Source: Planctomycetota bacterium (lineage in GTDB: Bacteria > Planctomycetota > UBA1135). From it: a stretch of DNA of 64,000 nt. Position numbers and translations under genes: made by a program. This document shows, piece after piece, positions 47,685 through 60,835 of this stretch (position 1 is the stretch's first letter; each line of letters starts with the position of its first letter). Location: NCBI GenBank assembly GCA_021776925.1, contig JAJFFB010000010.1, forward strand, positions 1 to 64,000. The letters run 5' to 3'. The notes under the pieces were generated by a model. The model did no database searches. It was given only the letters and a program-made list of their open reading frames with translations, and was not told the DNA's origin.

Positions 47685-48421
47685 GTCCCGATCCGATCAT
47701 CCGCCTGACCGACGTACACCGTAGTTTCGGCACCCAGGAGGTCCTGCGCGGCCTCAGCTTTGACGTCCACGAAGGCGAGTCGCTGGTCATCATGGGCCCC
47801 TCAGGGGCCGGTAAATCGGTGATCCTGAAGCACGTCATCGGCCTGCTGCGGCCCGATCGCGGTGAGGTCCTGGTCGAGGGCAAGCCGGTTCCGCGGCTCA
47901 AGGTGCGTGAACTGCGCGAGCTGCGCCGCGACATGGGCTACCTTTTCCAGCACGCGGCCCTGGTCAACTGGCTGTCGGTGTACGACAATGTGGCGCTGCC
48001 CCTGCGCGAGACCACGCGTCGTTCCGAAGCCGAGATCCGCAAAAAGGTCGAGCACACCCTCGAACTGGTGCGCATGGGCGAAGCTCGGGAGAAATTCCCG
48101 TCCGAGATCAGCGGCGGCATGCAGAAGCGCGTCGGACTGGCGCGCGCACTGGTCACCGACCCGCGCATCATTCTTTACGACGAACCCGAAGCGGGCCTCG
48201 ATCCCGAGATGTCCAACAGCGTCAGCCGCATGATGCTGCGCCTGCGCCACGAACTCAACACCACCTCCTTGACCGTCACCCACAGCTGGCCGTGCGCCTC
48301 GATGGTCGGCGACCGCATCGCCCTGTTCGAGCAGGGCCGTTTCCTCATCGATGCGCCACCCGCCGAGGTCCTTGCCTCGGACATCCCGCGGGTGCGCTCC
48401 TTCTTCGACGTGCAGAAATAA
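47681..48421 (+). CDS. mlaF: MlaF-family ABC transporter ATP-binding protein
   Basis: IMGPSGAGKSVILKHVIGLLRPD...EISGGMQKRVGLARALVTDPRIILYDEPEAGLDPE. Confidence 0.94.
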   Translation: MSPDPIIRLTDVHRSFGTQEVLRGLSFDVHEGESLVIMGPSGAGKSVILKHVIGLLRPDRGEVLVEGKPVPRLKVRELRELRRDMGYLFQHAALVNWLSVYDNVALPLRETTRRSEAEIRKKVEHTLELVRMGEAREKFPSEISGGMQKRVGLARALVTDPRIILYDEPEAGLDPEMSNSVSRMMLRLRHELNTTSLTVTHSWPCASMVGDRIALFEQGRFLIDAPPAEVLASDIPRVRSFFDVQK

Positions 48422-48426
48422 GCGCC

Positions 48427-49539
48427 ATGGAACAGAACTCTACTCGTCGCGACTTCCTCCTCGGCATGGTCTTCTTCGGAGCCCTGACCATGCTCCTTTA
48501 TTACACCATCGTGCTGACCGGCTTTTCGCTCGACGACAAGTTCTTCCTCAACGCCAGTTTCGCCAACGCCAGCGGCCTCAAGGAGGGCGACGCGGTGCTC
48601 ATCGCCGGCCGCCCCACCGGCAAGGTACGCGAGGTCAGCTACCATGACGGCAGTCCCGACGCCGAACGCATCGGCGTGCGCATGGAATTCAATGAGCCGG
48701 TGACCCTGCACCAGGGCTACGGCCTGCGCATCTCCGAGTTCACCGTACTCGGCGGGCGCGTGGTCGAGATCGATCCGGGACCGGCCGAAGCGGCGGTGAT
48801 CCCGCTCGACACGCCGTTGTTCGGCGTGGTCGGCACCTCGGCGATCGCCGCGCTGGGCGAATTGGTGGCCGAGAACCGCGACCGGGTCAACATCATCATC
48901 GGCAACCTCGAGACCGCCTCCACCGCGCTGGCCGAGGGCCGCGGGCCGCTCGGCGCGCTGATCAACAGCGCAGAAATGCGCACCCAGCTCGAGGACTTCC
49001 TCGACACCGCCGGTGGCCTCGCCGCCGACATCCGCCAGGGCAAGGGCATTTTCGGCCTGCTCGCCACCGACGAGGAAGCGCGCAGCCGCCTGCAGGAAAC
49101 CCTGCGTTATCTGGAGTCCTCGGCGCGCGACCTGGAAGAGATCAGTCGCATGATTGCCAGTGGCGAGGGCCTGCTCGGCGCCGCCATCCACGACCAGGCG
49201 CTGCAGGCCGACGCGATGGCTACGGTCAGCGACCTGCGCACCGCCGCCGCCGAACTGCGCACCATGCTCAGCGAAGCCAACCAGGGCCGCGGACTCTTTG
49301 GTGAACTGCTCACCAATCCGACCCTCGCCGCCGACGCCGCGTCTTTCCTCGCCAATCTCAACCACGTCAGCGAACGGCTGGTCGACGGCCAGGGCACGGT
49401 CGGCAAGCTGCTCACCGAGGAACTCGCCTATGACGAACTGATCAAGGCGCTGCAACTGCTGACCGGGTCCTTGGAAGACGTACGCGAGGCCCAGCCGGTC
49501 AGTTCCTTCGTCGGCATGCTGTTCGGCAACGGTTTCTAG
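48427..49539 (+). CDS. mlaD: MlaD/MCE-domain protein
   Basis: N-terminal [25 protein letters not shown]...[17 protein letters not shown]; long helical C-terminal region. Confidence 0.9.
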   Translation: MEQNSTRRDFLLGMVFFGALTMLLYYTIVLTGFSLDDKFFLNASFANASGLKEGDAVLIAGRPTGKVREVSYHDGSPDAERIGVRMEFNEPVTLHQGYGLRISEFTVLGGRVVEIDPGPAEAAVIPLDTPLFGVVGTSAIAALGELVAENRDRVNIIIGNLETASTALAEGRGPLGALINSAEMRTQLEDFLDTAGGLAADIRQGKGIFGLLATDEEARSRLQETLRYLESSARDLEEISRMIASGEGLLGAAIHDQALQADAMATVSDLRTAAAELRTMLSEANQGRGLFGELLTNPTLAADAASFLANLNHVSERLVDGQGTVGKLLTEELAYDELIKALQLLTGSLEDVREAQPVSSFVGMLFGNGF

Positions 49540-49545
49540 CTCCTC

Positions 49546-51378
<1,833 letters not shown>

Positions 51379-51388
51379 GCCGCACCGC

Positions 51389-52108
51389 ATGATTCGAGCC
51401 CTGTTCCGCCCGCTGCATCTAGGCCGCCTGTTCGGCGTGCCGGTGCGCGGGCTGCCGGTGGTGTTCCTGATCATGATCCTGCTGGTGGTCAGCATCGCCG
51501 GCCGCAATGGCAGCGTCGCCGCTGGCCAGGTGATCGGCCTGCTCGGCCTGCTGACGCTGTCGCTGCTGGTGCACGAACTGGCCCACGCCCTGACCGCAAA
51601 GCGTTGCGGCCTCTACGTCCAGGACATCCTGATCGGCCCGCTCGGCGGCGTGGCCCGGGTGGAGAACGCCGCCGACCGTCCGCTGACCGAAGCGCTGGTC
51701 GCCGCCGCCGGCCCGCTCGCCAACCTATTGCTGGCGGCGCTCTTCGTCCTGATCCCAGGTGGGGTCGGCGACGCCGGTGTGTGGATCAACCTGGTCCTCG
51801 GCCTGGGCAATCTGCTACCGGCCTTTCCGCTCGACGGCGGCCGCGTGCTGCGCGCCTGGCTGGCGCGCCACTCGCCGCTGGTCGACGCCACCCGCGCCGC
51901 GGTGGCGTGGGCCAACTGGGTCATGGTGCTCGGCCTCATCGCCTGCACCTGGTACGGCCTGTTCCTGGTCGGACTGGTGGTCATGGTCTATCTCTACGCC
52001 GCCGGGCGCACCGAACTGCTGCAGGCGATGCTGCGCGAAGGCACCGACGCCACCCTGACGCCCGGCCAGGTGCTGATGCGTGCCTGGCGCGGCGCCGACG
52101 ACTGCTAG
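51389..52108 (+). CDS. M50 family (site-2 protease-like) metalloprotease
   Basis: HELAH zinc motif and NLLPAFPLDGGRVLRA. Confidence 0.93.
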   Translation: MIRALFRPLHLGRLFGVPVRGLPVVFLIMILLVVSIAGRNGSVAAGQVIGLLGLLTLSLLVHELAHALTAKRCGLYVQDILIGPLGGVARVENAADRPLTEALVAAAGPLANLLLAALFVLIPGGVGDAGVWINLVLGLGNLLPAFPLDGGRVLRAWLARHSPLVDATRAAVAWANWVMVLGLIACTWYGLFLVGLVVMVYLYAAGRTELLQAMLREGTDATLTPGQVLMRAWRGADDC

Positions 52109-52117
52109 AATCCGGGC

Positions 52118-53011
52118 ATGCGCCGCATCCCTTGGTTCGCTTCCGTGCTGATCTGGTCCCTGCTTGCCGCTGCCGCAAGTGCCCAGGACGACCCCCGTGA
52201 ACGCGGCAAGGAAAAGGCCCACCAGCGCACTCAGGAAACGCGCGTGCTGGTTCCTGCCGACCGCCACAAGGAAGACGAGGTCAAGGCGCCGATGGTCCAC
52301 CAGCCGCAGCACGGCAATCCGGGCTTTCAGGCCAGCGGCCCCGCCCAGGCGCCCGACGATCCCTTGCAGCCGCGGCCGCTGCAGGAACGCGCGCAGCAGC
52401 CCTTCGTGCGCGACCGTGCTCTATTGCAAGTCAACGACGGCACCCTGCGCGCCTCGGAACTGAACGAGATGGTCGCCCATTTCCAGGTCTACCGTCAGGC
52501 CGTGCTCGACATGCACCTGCGCCAGGCGGTCAACACCTTGCTGCCGCGCGCGGTCTTTGCGGCGCGTTACCGCCAGGACATCCCCGCCATGCGGCAGCGC
52601 ATCGACGAGGCCCTGGCCAAGATCAAGGGCGGCGCCTCCTGGGCCGACGTGGCCAGGGAATACAGCGATGACACCGAAGCTGAGAATCCGGAGGGGCGTT
52701 ACACCTTCGCCCGTGAACGCGCGGTGCAGCCCTTCGACCGCCACGCCCACAGCGGCATGGTTGGCCATATTCAAGGTCCCTTCCTGACCGTCTACGGCTT
52801 CCATTTCCTCGAGGTCCTGGCTTACCACCGCGGCGCCACCCCCGCCGACGACACCAGCGAGGTGCGTCATATTCTGGTCATGTTCCCTGACTTGAAGCAG
52901 CGTTCCGAGGCTGGCGAAGACATCCGCGCGTTCATCAAGGAACAGGTCAAGCAGGCCAAAATCAGCGCGCTTGAGCCCGCCGTCGTCAATCTGGTGCCGC
53001 GGGGCGACTAG
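52118..53011 (+). CDS. Secreted parvulin-like peptidylprolyl isomerase
   Basis: Signal-like MRRIPWFASVLIWSLLAAAASAQ; IKGGASWADVAREYSDDTEAENPEGRYTFARERAVQPFDR...GFHFLEVLAY. Confidence 0.75.
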   Translation: MRRIPWFASVLIWSLLAAAASAQDDPRERGKEKAHQRTQETRVLVPADRHKEDEVKAPMVHQPQHGNPGFQASGPAQAPDDPLQPRPLQERAQQPFVRDRALLQVNDGTLRASELNEMVAHFQVYRQAVLDMHLRQAVNTLLPRAVFAARYRQDIPAMRQRIDEALAKIKGGASWADVAREYSDDTEAENPEGRYTFARERAVQPFDRHAHSGMVGHIQGPFLTVYGFHFLEVLAYHRGATPADDTSEVRHILVMFPDLKQRSEAGEDIRAFIKEQVKQAKISALEPAVVNLVPRGD

Positions 53012-53525
53012 CGGCCGGCGGATCCAGGCGCAGCATGATCTCGCCGGCGGCCACCGCCTGGCCAGGGCTGACTTCGACTGTACTCACCACGCCGACGTGT
53101 TCGGCGCACACCTCGTTCTGCATTTTCATCGCCTCGAGCACCAGCAGCGGCTGGCCAGCGCTGACCGCTTCGCCTGCAGTCACGCTTACGCGGACAACGA
53201 TTCCGGGCATCGAGGCTTTGACGGTCTCGGCGCGCGGACGCGTTGAGGCGAGCGCCCCGGCTGCCTGTTCACGCTCGTCGGTGGCCTGGATTACGAAGCA
53301 CTCCCCGCCGAGGGTGACCAGCAGGTGCTGGTCGTCGCGCTGCTCGATGGCGGCGGCAAAGCTGCGATCGTCGAGGCAGGCGGCGTACTGGCCCTGGCGG
53401 TCGACGTCGACCAGGTCGGCGCGCAAGTTGCGGCCGTCGACGCGCAGGCGGAAGGTACTCGGCGGATCGTGTTCGACCTCGACCTCGAGGCGGCGGCCGC
53501 TGCTGCTGCGCAGGAAGTACTTCAC
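52986..53525 (-). CDS. Biotin carboxyl carrier protein
   Basis: Biotinylation motif VLEAMKMQNEV. Confidence 0.93.
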   Translation of the reverse strand: MKYFLRSSSGRRLEVEVEHDPPSTFRLRVDGRNLRADLVDVDRQGQYAACLDDRSFAAAIEQRDDQHLLVTLGGECFVIQATDEREQAAGALASTRPRAETVKASMPGIVVRVSVTAGEAVSAGQPLLVLEAMKMQNEVCAEHVGVVSTVEVSPGQAVAAGEIMLRLDPPAASRPAAPD

Positions 53526-55042
53526 CGACTGGTCCTCCCGCCGAGCAGGTTACGGCGATGAACCTGAACCCATGGGGCCAGCCCGTCGCCGGCGTCGCTG
53601 CGCTCCACGCGGACCACGCCGCGGTGGGTGCGGTGCATCGCCGCGACCAGCATCGCGATCTCTTCGAGGTCGTCGGGCACGTCGCGCGCCGGAGTCTCGC
53701 CGTTTTTCTGGAAGCGCTCAAGGAATCCGGTGTCGTAGCGGCCCTCGCGGAAGGCCTCGGTCTGCAATACGGTGAGCGCCAGCCCGGCACTGGTGGCGAC
53801 GCCGCCGACGTGGAGTTCCTTCAGCACCCGCATCATGCGTCGGCGCGCCTGTTCGCGGTTCGAGCCGTGCACGATCAGCTTGGCCAGCATCGAGTCGTAG
53901 TAGGGGGTGACCTCCATGCCCTGGTAGACCGCCGAATCTACGCGCACCCCAGGGCCACCCGGCAGGCGCAGATTGTGGATCGTGCCGAGCGAGGGCATGA
54001 AGTCTTTTTGCGGATCTTCGGCGTTGAGCCGCACCTCGATAGAGTGGCCGCGCGGCTGCATGCCCGCCGCGAGGCGCAGTTCTTCGCCGCCGGCGACGCG
54101 GATCATCTGTTCCACCAGGTCGACGGCGAACACCTCTTCGGTCACCGGGTGTTCGACCTGCAAGCGCGTGTTCATTTCAAGGAAGTAGAACTCGCCGTCG
54201 ACATAGAGAAATTCGACCGTGCCGGCGCTGAAATAATCGACCGCGCGCGCCGCATCGACCGCCGCGGCGTACATGCGCTCGCGGGTGTCGGCGGGAATTC
54301 CCACCGCCGGCGCTTCCTCGATCAGCTTCTGGTGGCGGCGCTGGATCGAGCACTCACGCTCGCCGAGCGCGATCAGGTTGCCGTGGCGGTCGCCGAGCAC
54401 CTGCACTTCGATATGCCGCGGCTGCTCGAGGAATTTCTCCAGGTACATGCGGCCGTCGCCGAAGGCGCGCTGCGCCTCGCCGCTGGCGGTGGTGAAGGCG
54501 CCGTCCATCTCGGCCGCCTCACGCACCACGCGGATGCCTTTGCCGCCCCCCCCCGCCGAGGCCTTGAGCATGACCGGATAGCCGATTCCCTCGGCCGCCG
54601 CCTGCGCCGTGGCGGCGTCGGCGGCGGCTTCGGTGCTGCCCGGCACCACCGGCACGCCGGCCGCCACCATCGCCTGACGCGAAGCGAGTTTGTCGCCCAT
54701 GATGGCCATCGCGCCGGCCGGTGGGCCGACGAAGACCAGACCGGCGGCGGCGACCGCGGCGACGAATTCCGGGTTTTCGGCGAGGAAGCCAAAACCCGGA
54801 TGGATCGCATCGGCACCGCATTGCTGCGCGATCTCGATGATGCGATCGCCGCGCAGATAGGAATCGGCCGGCGCCGGATCGCCGAGCAGGTAGCTTTCGC
54901 TGGCGAAGCGCACGTGCAGGGCTTCGCGGTCGGCGCTCGAATAGACCGCCACGGTTTCGATGCCCATCTCACGGCAGGTGCGCTGGATGCGCAGGGCGAT
55001 TTCGCCACGGTTGGCGATCAGGAGCTTGCGGATCGGAGCCAT
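53522..55042 (-). CDS. Biotin carboxylase (acyl-CoA carboxylase alpha subunit)
   Basis: KLLIANRGEIALRIQRTCREMGI...ASAGGGGKGIRVV...FLEMNTRLQVEHPVTE. Confidence 0.95.
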   Translation of the reverse strand: MAPIRKLLIANRGEIALRIQRTCREMGIETVAVYSSADREALHVRFASESYLLGDPAPADSYLRGDRIIEIAQQCGADAIHPGFGFLAENPEFVAAVAAAGLVFVGPPAGAMAIMGDKLASRQAMVAAGVPVVPGSTEAAADAATAQAAAEGIGYPVMLKASAGGGGKGIRVVREAAEMDGAFTTASGEAQRAFGDGRMYLEKFLEQPRHIEVQVLGDRHGNLIALGERECSIQRRHQKLIEEAPAVGIPADTRERMYAAAVDAARAVDYFSAGTVEFLYVDGEFYFLEMNTRLQVEHPVTEEVFAVDLVEQMIRVAGGEELRLAAGMQPRGHSIEVRLNAEDPQKDFMPSLGTIHNLRLPGGPGVRVDSAVYQGMEVTPYYDSMLAKLIVHGSNREQARRRMMRVLKELHVGGVATSAGLALTVLQTEAFREGRYDTGFLERFQKNGETPARDVPDDLEEIAMLVAAMHRTHRGVVRVERSDAGDGLAPWVQVHRRNLLGGRTSR

Positions 55043-55044
55043 CT

Positions 55045-56592
<1,548 letters not shown>

Positions 56593-56621
56593 GTCGGGTA
56601 GGGAAGGGGAGGCGGGAGGCT

Positions 56622-57059
56622 TCAATCGGCCAGGGTGCGCTGCCACGGGCCCTCGCCGCCTTGCACCAGTTCGGTCAGCACGCCGCCGCTGGAACTCGGA
56701 TGCAGAAAAGCGATGCGCGTGCCGTGGGCACCACTGCGCGGTTCGGCGTCGATCACCCGGGCACCGCTGGCGCGGACCTGATGCACGGCTTGGTCGCAGT
56801 CATCGACCGCCAGGGCCAGGTGGTGCAGGCCGGGGCCGCGCCGCTCAAGGAATGCGGCCACCGGAGAAGCGGCGTCGAGCGGACACACCAGTTCGACGCG
56901 GGTGTCGCCGGCGTACATCATCTGGATCTCGACGCCCTGATCGGCGACGGTTTCGCGGGCCCCGGCGCGCAGGCCGAGCACGTCGCGCCACAGGCTGGTG
57001 GCCTGATCCAGGTCTTGAACCGCGATCGCGATGTGGTCTACGCCGACAACCCGTGACAT
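56622..57059 (-). CDS. mce: Methylmalonyl-CoA epimerase
   Basis: VVGVDHIAIAVQDLDQATSLWRDVLGL...GPGLHHLALAVDD...GAHGTRIAFLHPSSSGGVLTELVQ. Confidence 0.93.
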   Translation of the reverse strand: MSRVVGVDHIAIAVQDLDQATSLWRDVLGLRAGARETVADQGVEIQMMYAGDTRVELVCPLDAASPVAAFLERRGPGLHHLALAVDDCDQAVHQVRASGARVIDAEPRSGAHGTRIAFLHPSSSGGVLTELVQGGEGPWQRTLAD

Positions 57060-57083
57060 GGCGGGATTATAGGATCGCCCACC

Positions 57084-57527
57084 ATGCGCCTCGATCCGCC
57101 CCGCGTTCCCGCTTCCGCAGCGATGCGGTTCACCGCTGAACTAACCACCCGCTGGTCCGACGTCGACGTCCAGGGAGTGCTCAACAACGCGGTCTTTCTG
57201 TCGCTGATGGAAGAAGCCCGCTACCGCTACTTCGACCACCTCGGACTGATCGGTCCCGGGCGCCACTTCGCCTTCGTCCTGCTGCAGTGCGACGTACGCT
57301 TCCTGCAGCCCGGCAGCGGGCCCGAGGCGGTCCGGGTCGAGGTCGCCACCACCCATCTGGGCGGGCGTTCGCTACACCAGGCCTACCGCGTGCGCGCAGC
57401 CGCTGGCGCGGTGTGGGCCGAAGCCGTCGCCTTGATGGTGATGTGGGACGGCAGCTCCCAATCCAGCACGCCGATGCCGGCGGCCTTCCGTGACCGCGTT
57501 GCTGCCTGGGAAGGGCTCGAACCCTGA
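57084..57527 (+). CDS. Acyl-CoA thioesterase (4HBT hotdog fold)
   Basis: TRWSDVDVQGVLNNAVFLSLMEEARYRYF. Confidence 0.88.
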   Translation: MRLDPPRVPASAAMRFTAELTTRWSDVDVQGVLNNAVFLSLMEEARYRYFDHLGLIGPGRHFAFVLLQCDVRFLQPGSGPEAVRVEVATTHLGGRSLHQAYRVRAAAGAVWAEAVALMVMWDGSSQSSTPMPAAFRDRVAAWEGLEP

Positions 57528-57601
57528 CCCGCTGCCGCGACCGAACCGTGCCTCTGATAGGGTGGGACGGAAACCCAATCCCCTCCCATCACCCATCCCC
57601 G

Positions 57602-59194
57602 ATGAACATTCAGCTTTCTCGCCTTCTCGCCGCCGGTGCACTCGTCGGCAGCCTTCACGCCCAGGGCAACGCCACCGCCGACCTGCACGTGGTCGGTGAC
57701 ACGCTCGGCAGCCCGGCCACCGCCTACGCCAGCGGCATGGTGCCCAACACCACCACCTACCTGCTGCCGTCGACCGATCTGTCCGGCAGCAACTACCTGG
57801 TCGGACTGTCCGGCGATCCCGATGACTTCCTCACCATCGGCCTCGGCCTGGCCCAGGGCGGCACCTTCTTCACCAAGAACTCAAACGGCGCCGGTGACGC
57901 CAACTTCGCGTTGGTGATTCCCAACAACGCCGCCTTCCTCGATATGCCGTTCTATCTGCAGGCCTTCAGCGCCATCAGCGGCACCGAGTTCGACGCCTTC
58001 ACCAACTACACCAAGGTCACCCTCAACCAATCCGGCCGCTGGCAAGGCCTGGACAGCGCCCCCATCCCGGTGGCCAACCTCGCCTTCGTGCCCAACGGCT
58101 GGGATTCGCAGGGCGGCATCTCCAGCGTATTCGTCTCTGGCGGCGGGCCCTTCCTGCTCACCGACGAGACCACCCCCTATCCGACCGAGAACCGCGCCTG
58201 GACTTACGACACCATCAAGGAACAGTTCACACTTCTCAGCGGAACGATGAGTGATGACCGCGCCTTCCACAACATGGTGCGGCTGAACGACGGACGCATC
58301 ATGGTGATCGGCGGCATCCAGGGCCCCTTCGGCAATAATCCCTACTTCACCAAGGTGCTGAAGAGCTGCGAGATCTACGACCCTGCCACCGGAGCCTGGA
58401 CCACCGTCGCACCGATGGGCCAGTTCCGCGCCGGATCGACCGCCTCGGTGATGGCCGACGGACGCGTGTTCGTCGCCGGCGGCACCAAGGGCAACGGCAA
58501 CAACGAGCTGTTCAGCGTCGATGACATCCTTACCACCTCGTTGCGCACCACCGAGATCTACAACCCGGCCACCAACTCGTGGTCGGCGGGACCGAACATG
58601 TTCGAGCCTAAAGCGGGCGCCATCTCGACCACTCTCAACAACGGCGAGATCATGATCGCCGGCGGCATCACCTTCGAGATCATCTTTTTCATTCCGATCC
58701 CGGGTTTCTCCGACACCGCCATGTTCTACAACCCGGCGAGCAACTCCTTCCGCAGCAACACCATGCGGGACGGGCGCGCGCTCGGGGCGGTCACCAAGCT
58801 GAACAACGGCAAGGTGCTCCTCGCCGGCGGCGGCGGCGGCGACATCTTCAACATCGGCCCGATCAACCAGGTCGAGATCTACGATCCGGCGGCCAACACC
58901 TTCACCCGCGTGCCGAGCCTCAGTCACGCTTCGGCCTTCGCCGGCGCCGGCACGCTGCCCGACGGTCGCGCCATCATCGTCGGCGGCGCCACCGGCGACC
59001 TCGACGATCCGATTCCCACCGCCGACGTGTGGATCTACGATCCGGTCGCCAACACCACCACCCTGATCGCGCCGATGGCGGCGAGCCACGGCGGACACGT
59101 CACCATCGTTTCGGGCACCGGCAACGTCGTCGCCCTCGGCGGCGAGAGCAATAGCGGCAGCGCCACCACCGCGTCGGAGTCCTACACCTGGTAA
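57602..59194 (+). CDS. Secreted kelch-repeat protein
   Basis: Repeats RFAVVGG-type: DGRIMVIGGIQG...YDPATGAWTTVAPM; DGRVFVAGGTKG...YNPATNSWSAGPNM; NGKVLLAGGGGG; DGRAIIVGGATG. Confidence 0.88.
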   Translation: MNIQLSRLLAAGALVGSLHAQGNATADLHVVGDTLGSPATAYASGMVPNTTTYLLPSTDLSGSNYLVGLSGDPDDFLTIGLGLAQGGTFFTKNSNGAGDANFALVIPNNAAFLDMPFYLQAFSAISGTEFDAFTNYTKVTLNQSGRWQGLDSAPIPVANLAFVPNGWDSQGGISSVFVSGGGPFLLTDETTPYPTENRAWTYDTIKEQFTLLSGTMSDDRAFHNMVRLNDGRIMVIGGIQGPFGNNPYFTKVLKSCEIYDPATGAWTTVAPMGQFRAGSTASVMADGRVFVAGGTKGNGNNELFSVDDILTTSLRTTEIYNPATNSWSAGPNMFEPKAGAISTTLNNGEIMIAGGITFEIIFFIPIPGFSDTAMFYNPASNSFRSNTMRDGRALGAVTKLNNGKVLLAGGGGGDIFNIGPINQVEIYDPAANTFTRVPSLSHASAFAGAGTLPDGRAIIVGGATGDLDDPIPTADVWIYDPVANTTTLIAPMAASHGGHVTIVSGTGNVVALGGESNSGSATTASESYTW

Positions 59195-59254
59195 GGGGTT
59201 CGTGCCGCGGGACTCTGCGCGGGGTAGGCCCGCGCAGAGCTGCATCAGGCGGGA

Positions 59255-60835
59255 CTACCAGTTGATCGACCAGCCGAACATCACCGCATAATTGCTCTGC
59301 CGGTAGGAGTCGAAAGAAAGGTCGGAGAGAAGCGCGTTCTCTCCGGCCCTTTTCGTATCCGGCAGCGCGACCACCGCGCCCAGATGCCACACCCCCCCCA
59401 GCGGGGCAGCGCGCAACGACACGCCGGCGCCGACATGCCAGGTGTTGAACGGCGCCAGGCCGCCGACGATCGACCCGCCGACCGGGTCGGTGGCCCAGCC
59501 GAGACCGACCCGGCTGACCGCTTCATAGCCCTCGGTGACGCTGCCGCGCGCCGCGATCTGGCGCCGCGCCCACGCCCCTGGTGCCCAGCGCCAGTCGTGC
59601 TCCCAGCCGATCGACAACGACCAGGCGTCGTCCCAGGTGTTGTCGAGGTCGATCTGGGTGTCGCCGTCGCCGCCGACCATGTCGTTGAAATCAGAGTTGG
59701 TGCCGTTGGTCAGCTCGGAGGTCCAGCCGTCGAAGGAGCGTGACCACTGCGTCCAGATCGCCTGTACGTGCATGCGGTCGCGCTCGCCGAAGGGGTGCAT
59801 CGAAGCCACGCCGAACTGCTGCGGGAAACGGATGTCGCGGATGCGCAGGTCATAGCTGCCGTCGGTCTGCGCGTCGGCGCCGAAGACGCTGTCCGAGCGC
59901 ATGATGTCGCCGAGTTCCGAATCGACGTCGATGTCGACGCTGCCGTCGAGATCGGTGGAGGTCGACTGCGGCCGGTACCACATGCCCACAGTGGTGCCGC
60001 GCTCCGAGCGCCACGCCGCGCCGAGGCGCAGGAAGATCGATGTGTCGGCGGTGGCGCTGGCCGAGTAATCGACCTGGAAGTCCTCGAGTTCACGGCCGCC
60101 GAGGATGCCGAGGGTCTTCAACACCTCTCCCCAGGTGGAACCGAGGCCGCCGAGGACCGGCGGCGGCGCGCCGGCGAGGTCGTCGAGGGAAAAATCGTAG
60201 GCGCCGGCGAGGTCCATTTCGGTCGACCGGATCGACGCGCCGATGCCGAACACCAGCCCGCGCGTGGCCTGCCAGGAAAGACTCGGATCGAGCGACACCT
60301 GCTGCAATTCGTTGGTGAATTGGACCGTCTTGGTGCGCGGCACGATGGTCCCGGACCCGGGCGGGTCCTCGTCGGCGGCGATGTTCAAATCGGTCAGCCG
60401 GTCGAAACTGAGCGAGCCACCGGCGGTGGGCATCACCATCAAGGTGGCCGCCCAACCGTCGGCGAAGGAAGTACCGACGCCGAACCAGGGGCCGAGGCCG
60501 AGGTGGTCGTCGCCGGCGAAGCGGCTACCGTTCAGCGACTCGGCGATGACCGGGTTGTTGATCCCGCGCAGAGAAAATTCGAAGCGCCCGCTAGAGGCAC
60601 CCCCCAGCACGAAACCGGCCATGGCCGGATTGTGCGAAGCCTCGGCGAGGTCCCGCCCCCCGGCCAGTCCGGCGCCGGCGAGAGCCGCCATACGCGGGGA
60701 ATCACCGGTAACTTCACCACCCTGTTGTGCGCTCAACCGACTCGAAACCAACAGCACGGCGGGCACCCAGTGGGCGGCACGTGAGAGGCGCAAGCGGTGA
60801 CGGCGGAAACTGAGGGGGAGAAGCGTGGCGTTCAT
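59255..60835 (-). CDS. FadL/OmpP1-like outer-membrane transport protein
   Basis: N-terminal DSPRMAALAGAGLAGGRDLAEASHNPAMA, amphipathic strands, C-terminal aromatic residue (SINW). Confidence 0.72.
   Translation of the reverse strand: MNATLLPLSFRRHRLRLSRAAHWVPAVLLVSSRLSAQQGGEVTGDSPRMAALAGAGLAGGRDLAEASHNPAMAGFVLGGASSGRFEFSLRGINNPVIAESLNGSRFAGDDHLGLGPWFGVGTSFADGWAATLMVMPTAGGSLSFDRLTDLNIAADEDPPGSGTIVPRTKTVQFTNELQQVSLDPSLSWQATRGLVFGIGASIRSTEMDLAGAYDFSLDDLAGAPPPVLGGLGSTWGEVLKTLGILGGRELEDFQVDYSASATADTSIFLRLGAAWRSERGTTVGMWYRPQSTSTDLDGSVDIDVDSELGDIMRSDSVFGADAQTDGSYDLRIRDIRFPQQFGVASMHPFGERDRMHVQAIWTQWSRSFDGWTSELTNGTNSDFNDMVGGDGDTQIDLDNTWDDAWSLSIGWEHDWRWAPGAWARRQIAARGSVTEGYEAVSRVGLGWATDPVGGSIVGGLAPFNTWHVGAGVSLRAAPLGGVWHLGAVVALPDTKRAGENALLSDLSFDSYRQSNYAVMFGWSINW

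Noticed and set aside
59391-59400. C8 tract in the FadL-like gene as a phase-variation switch
   Set aside because: Short tract with no out-of-frame evidence; too weak to claim
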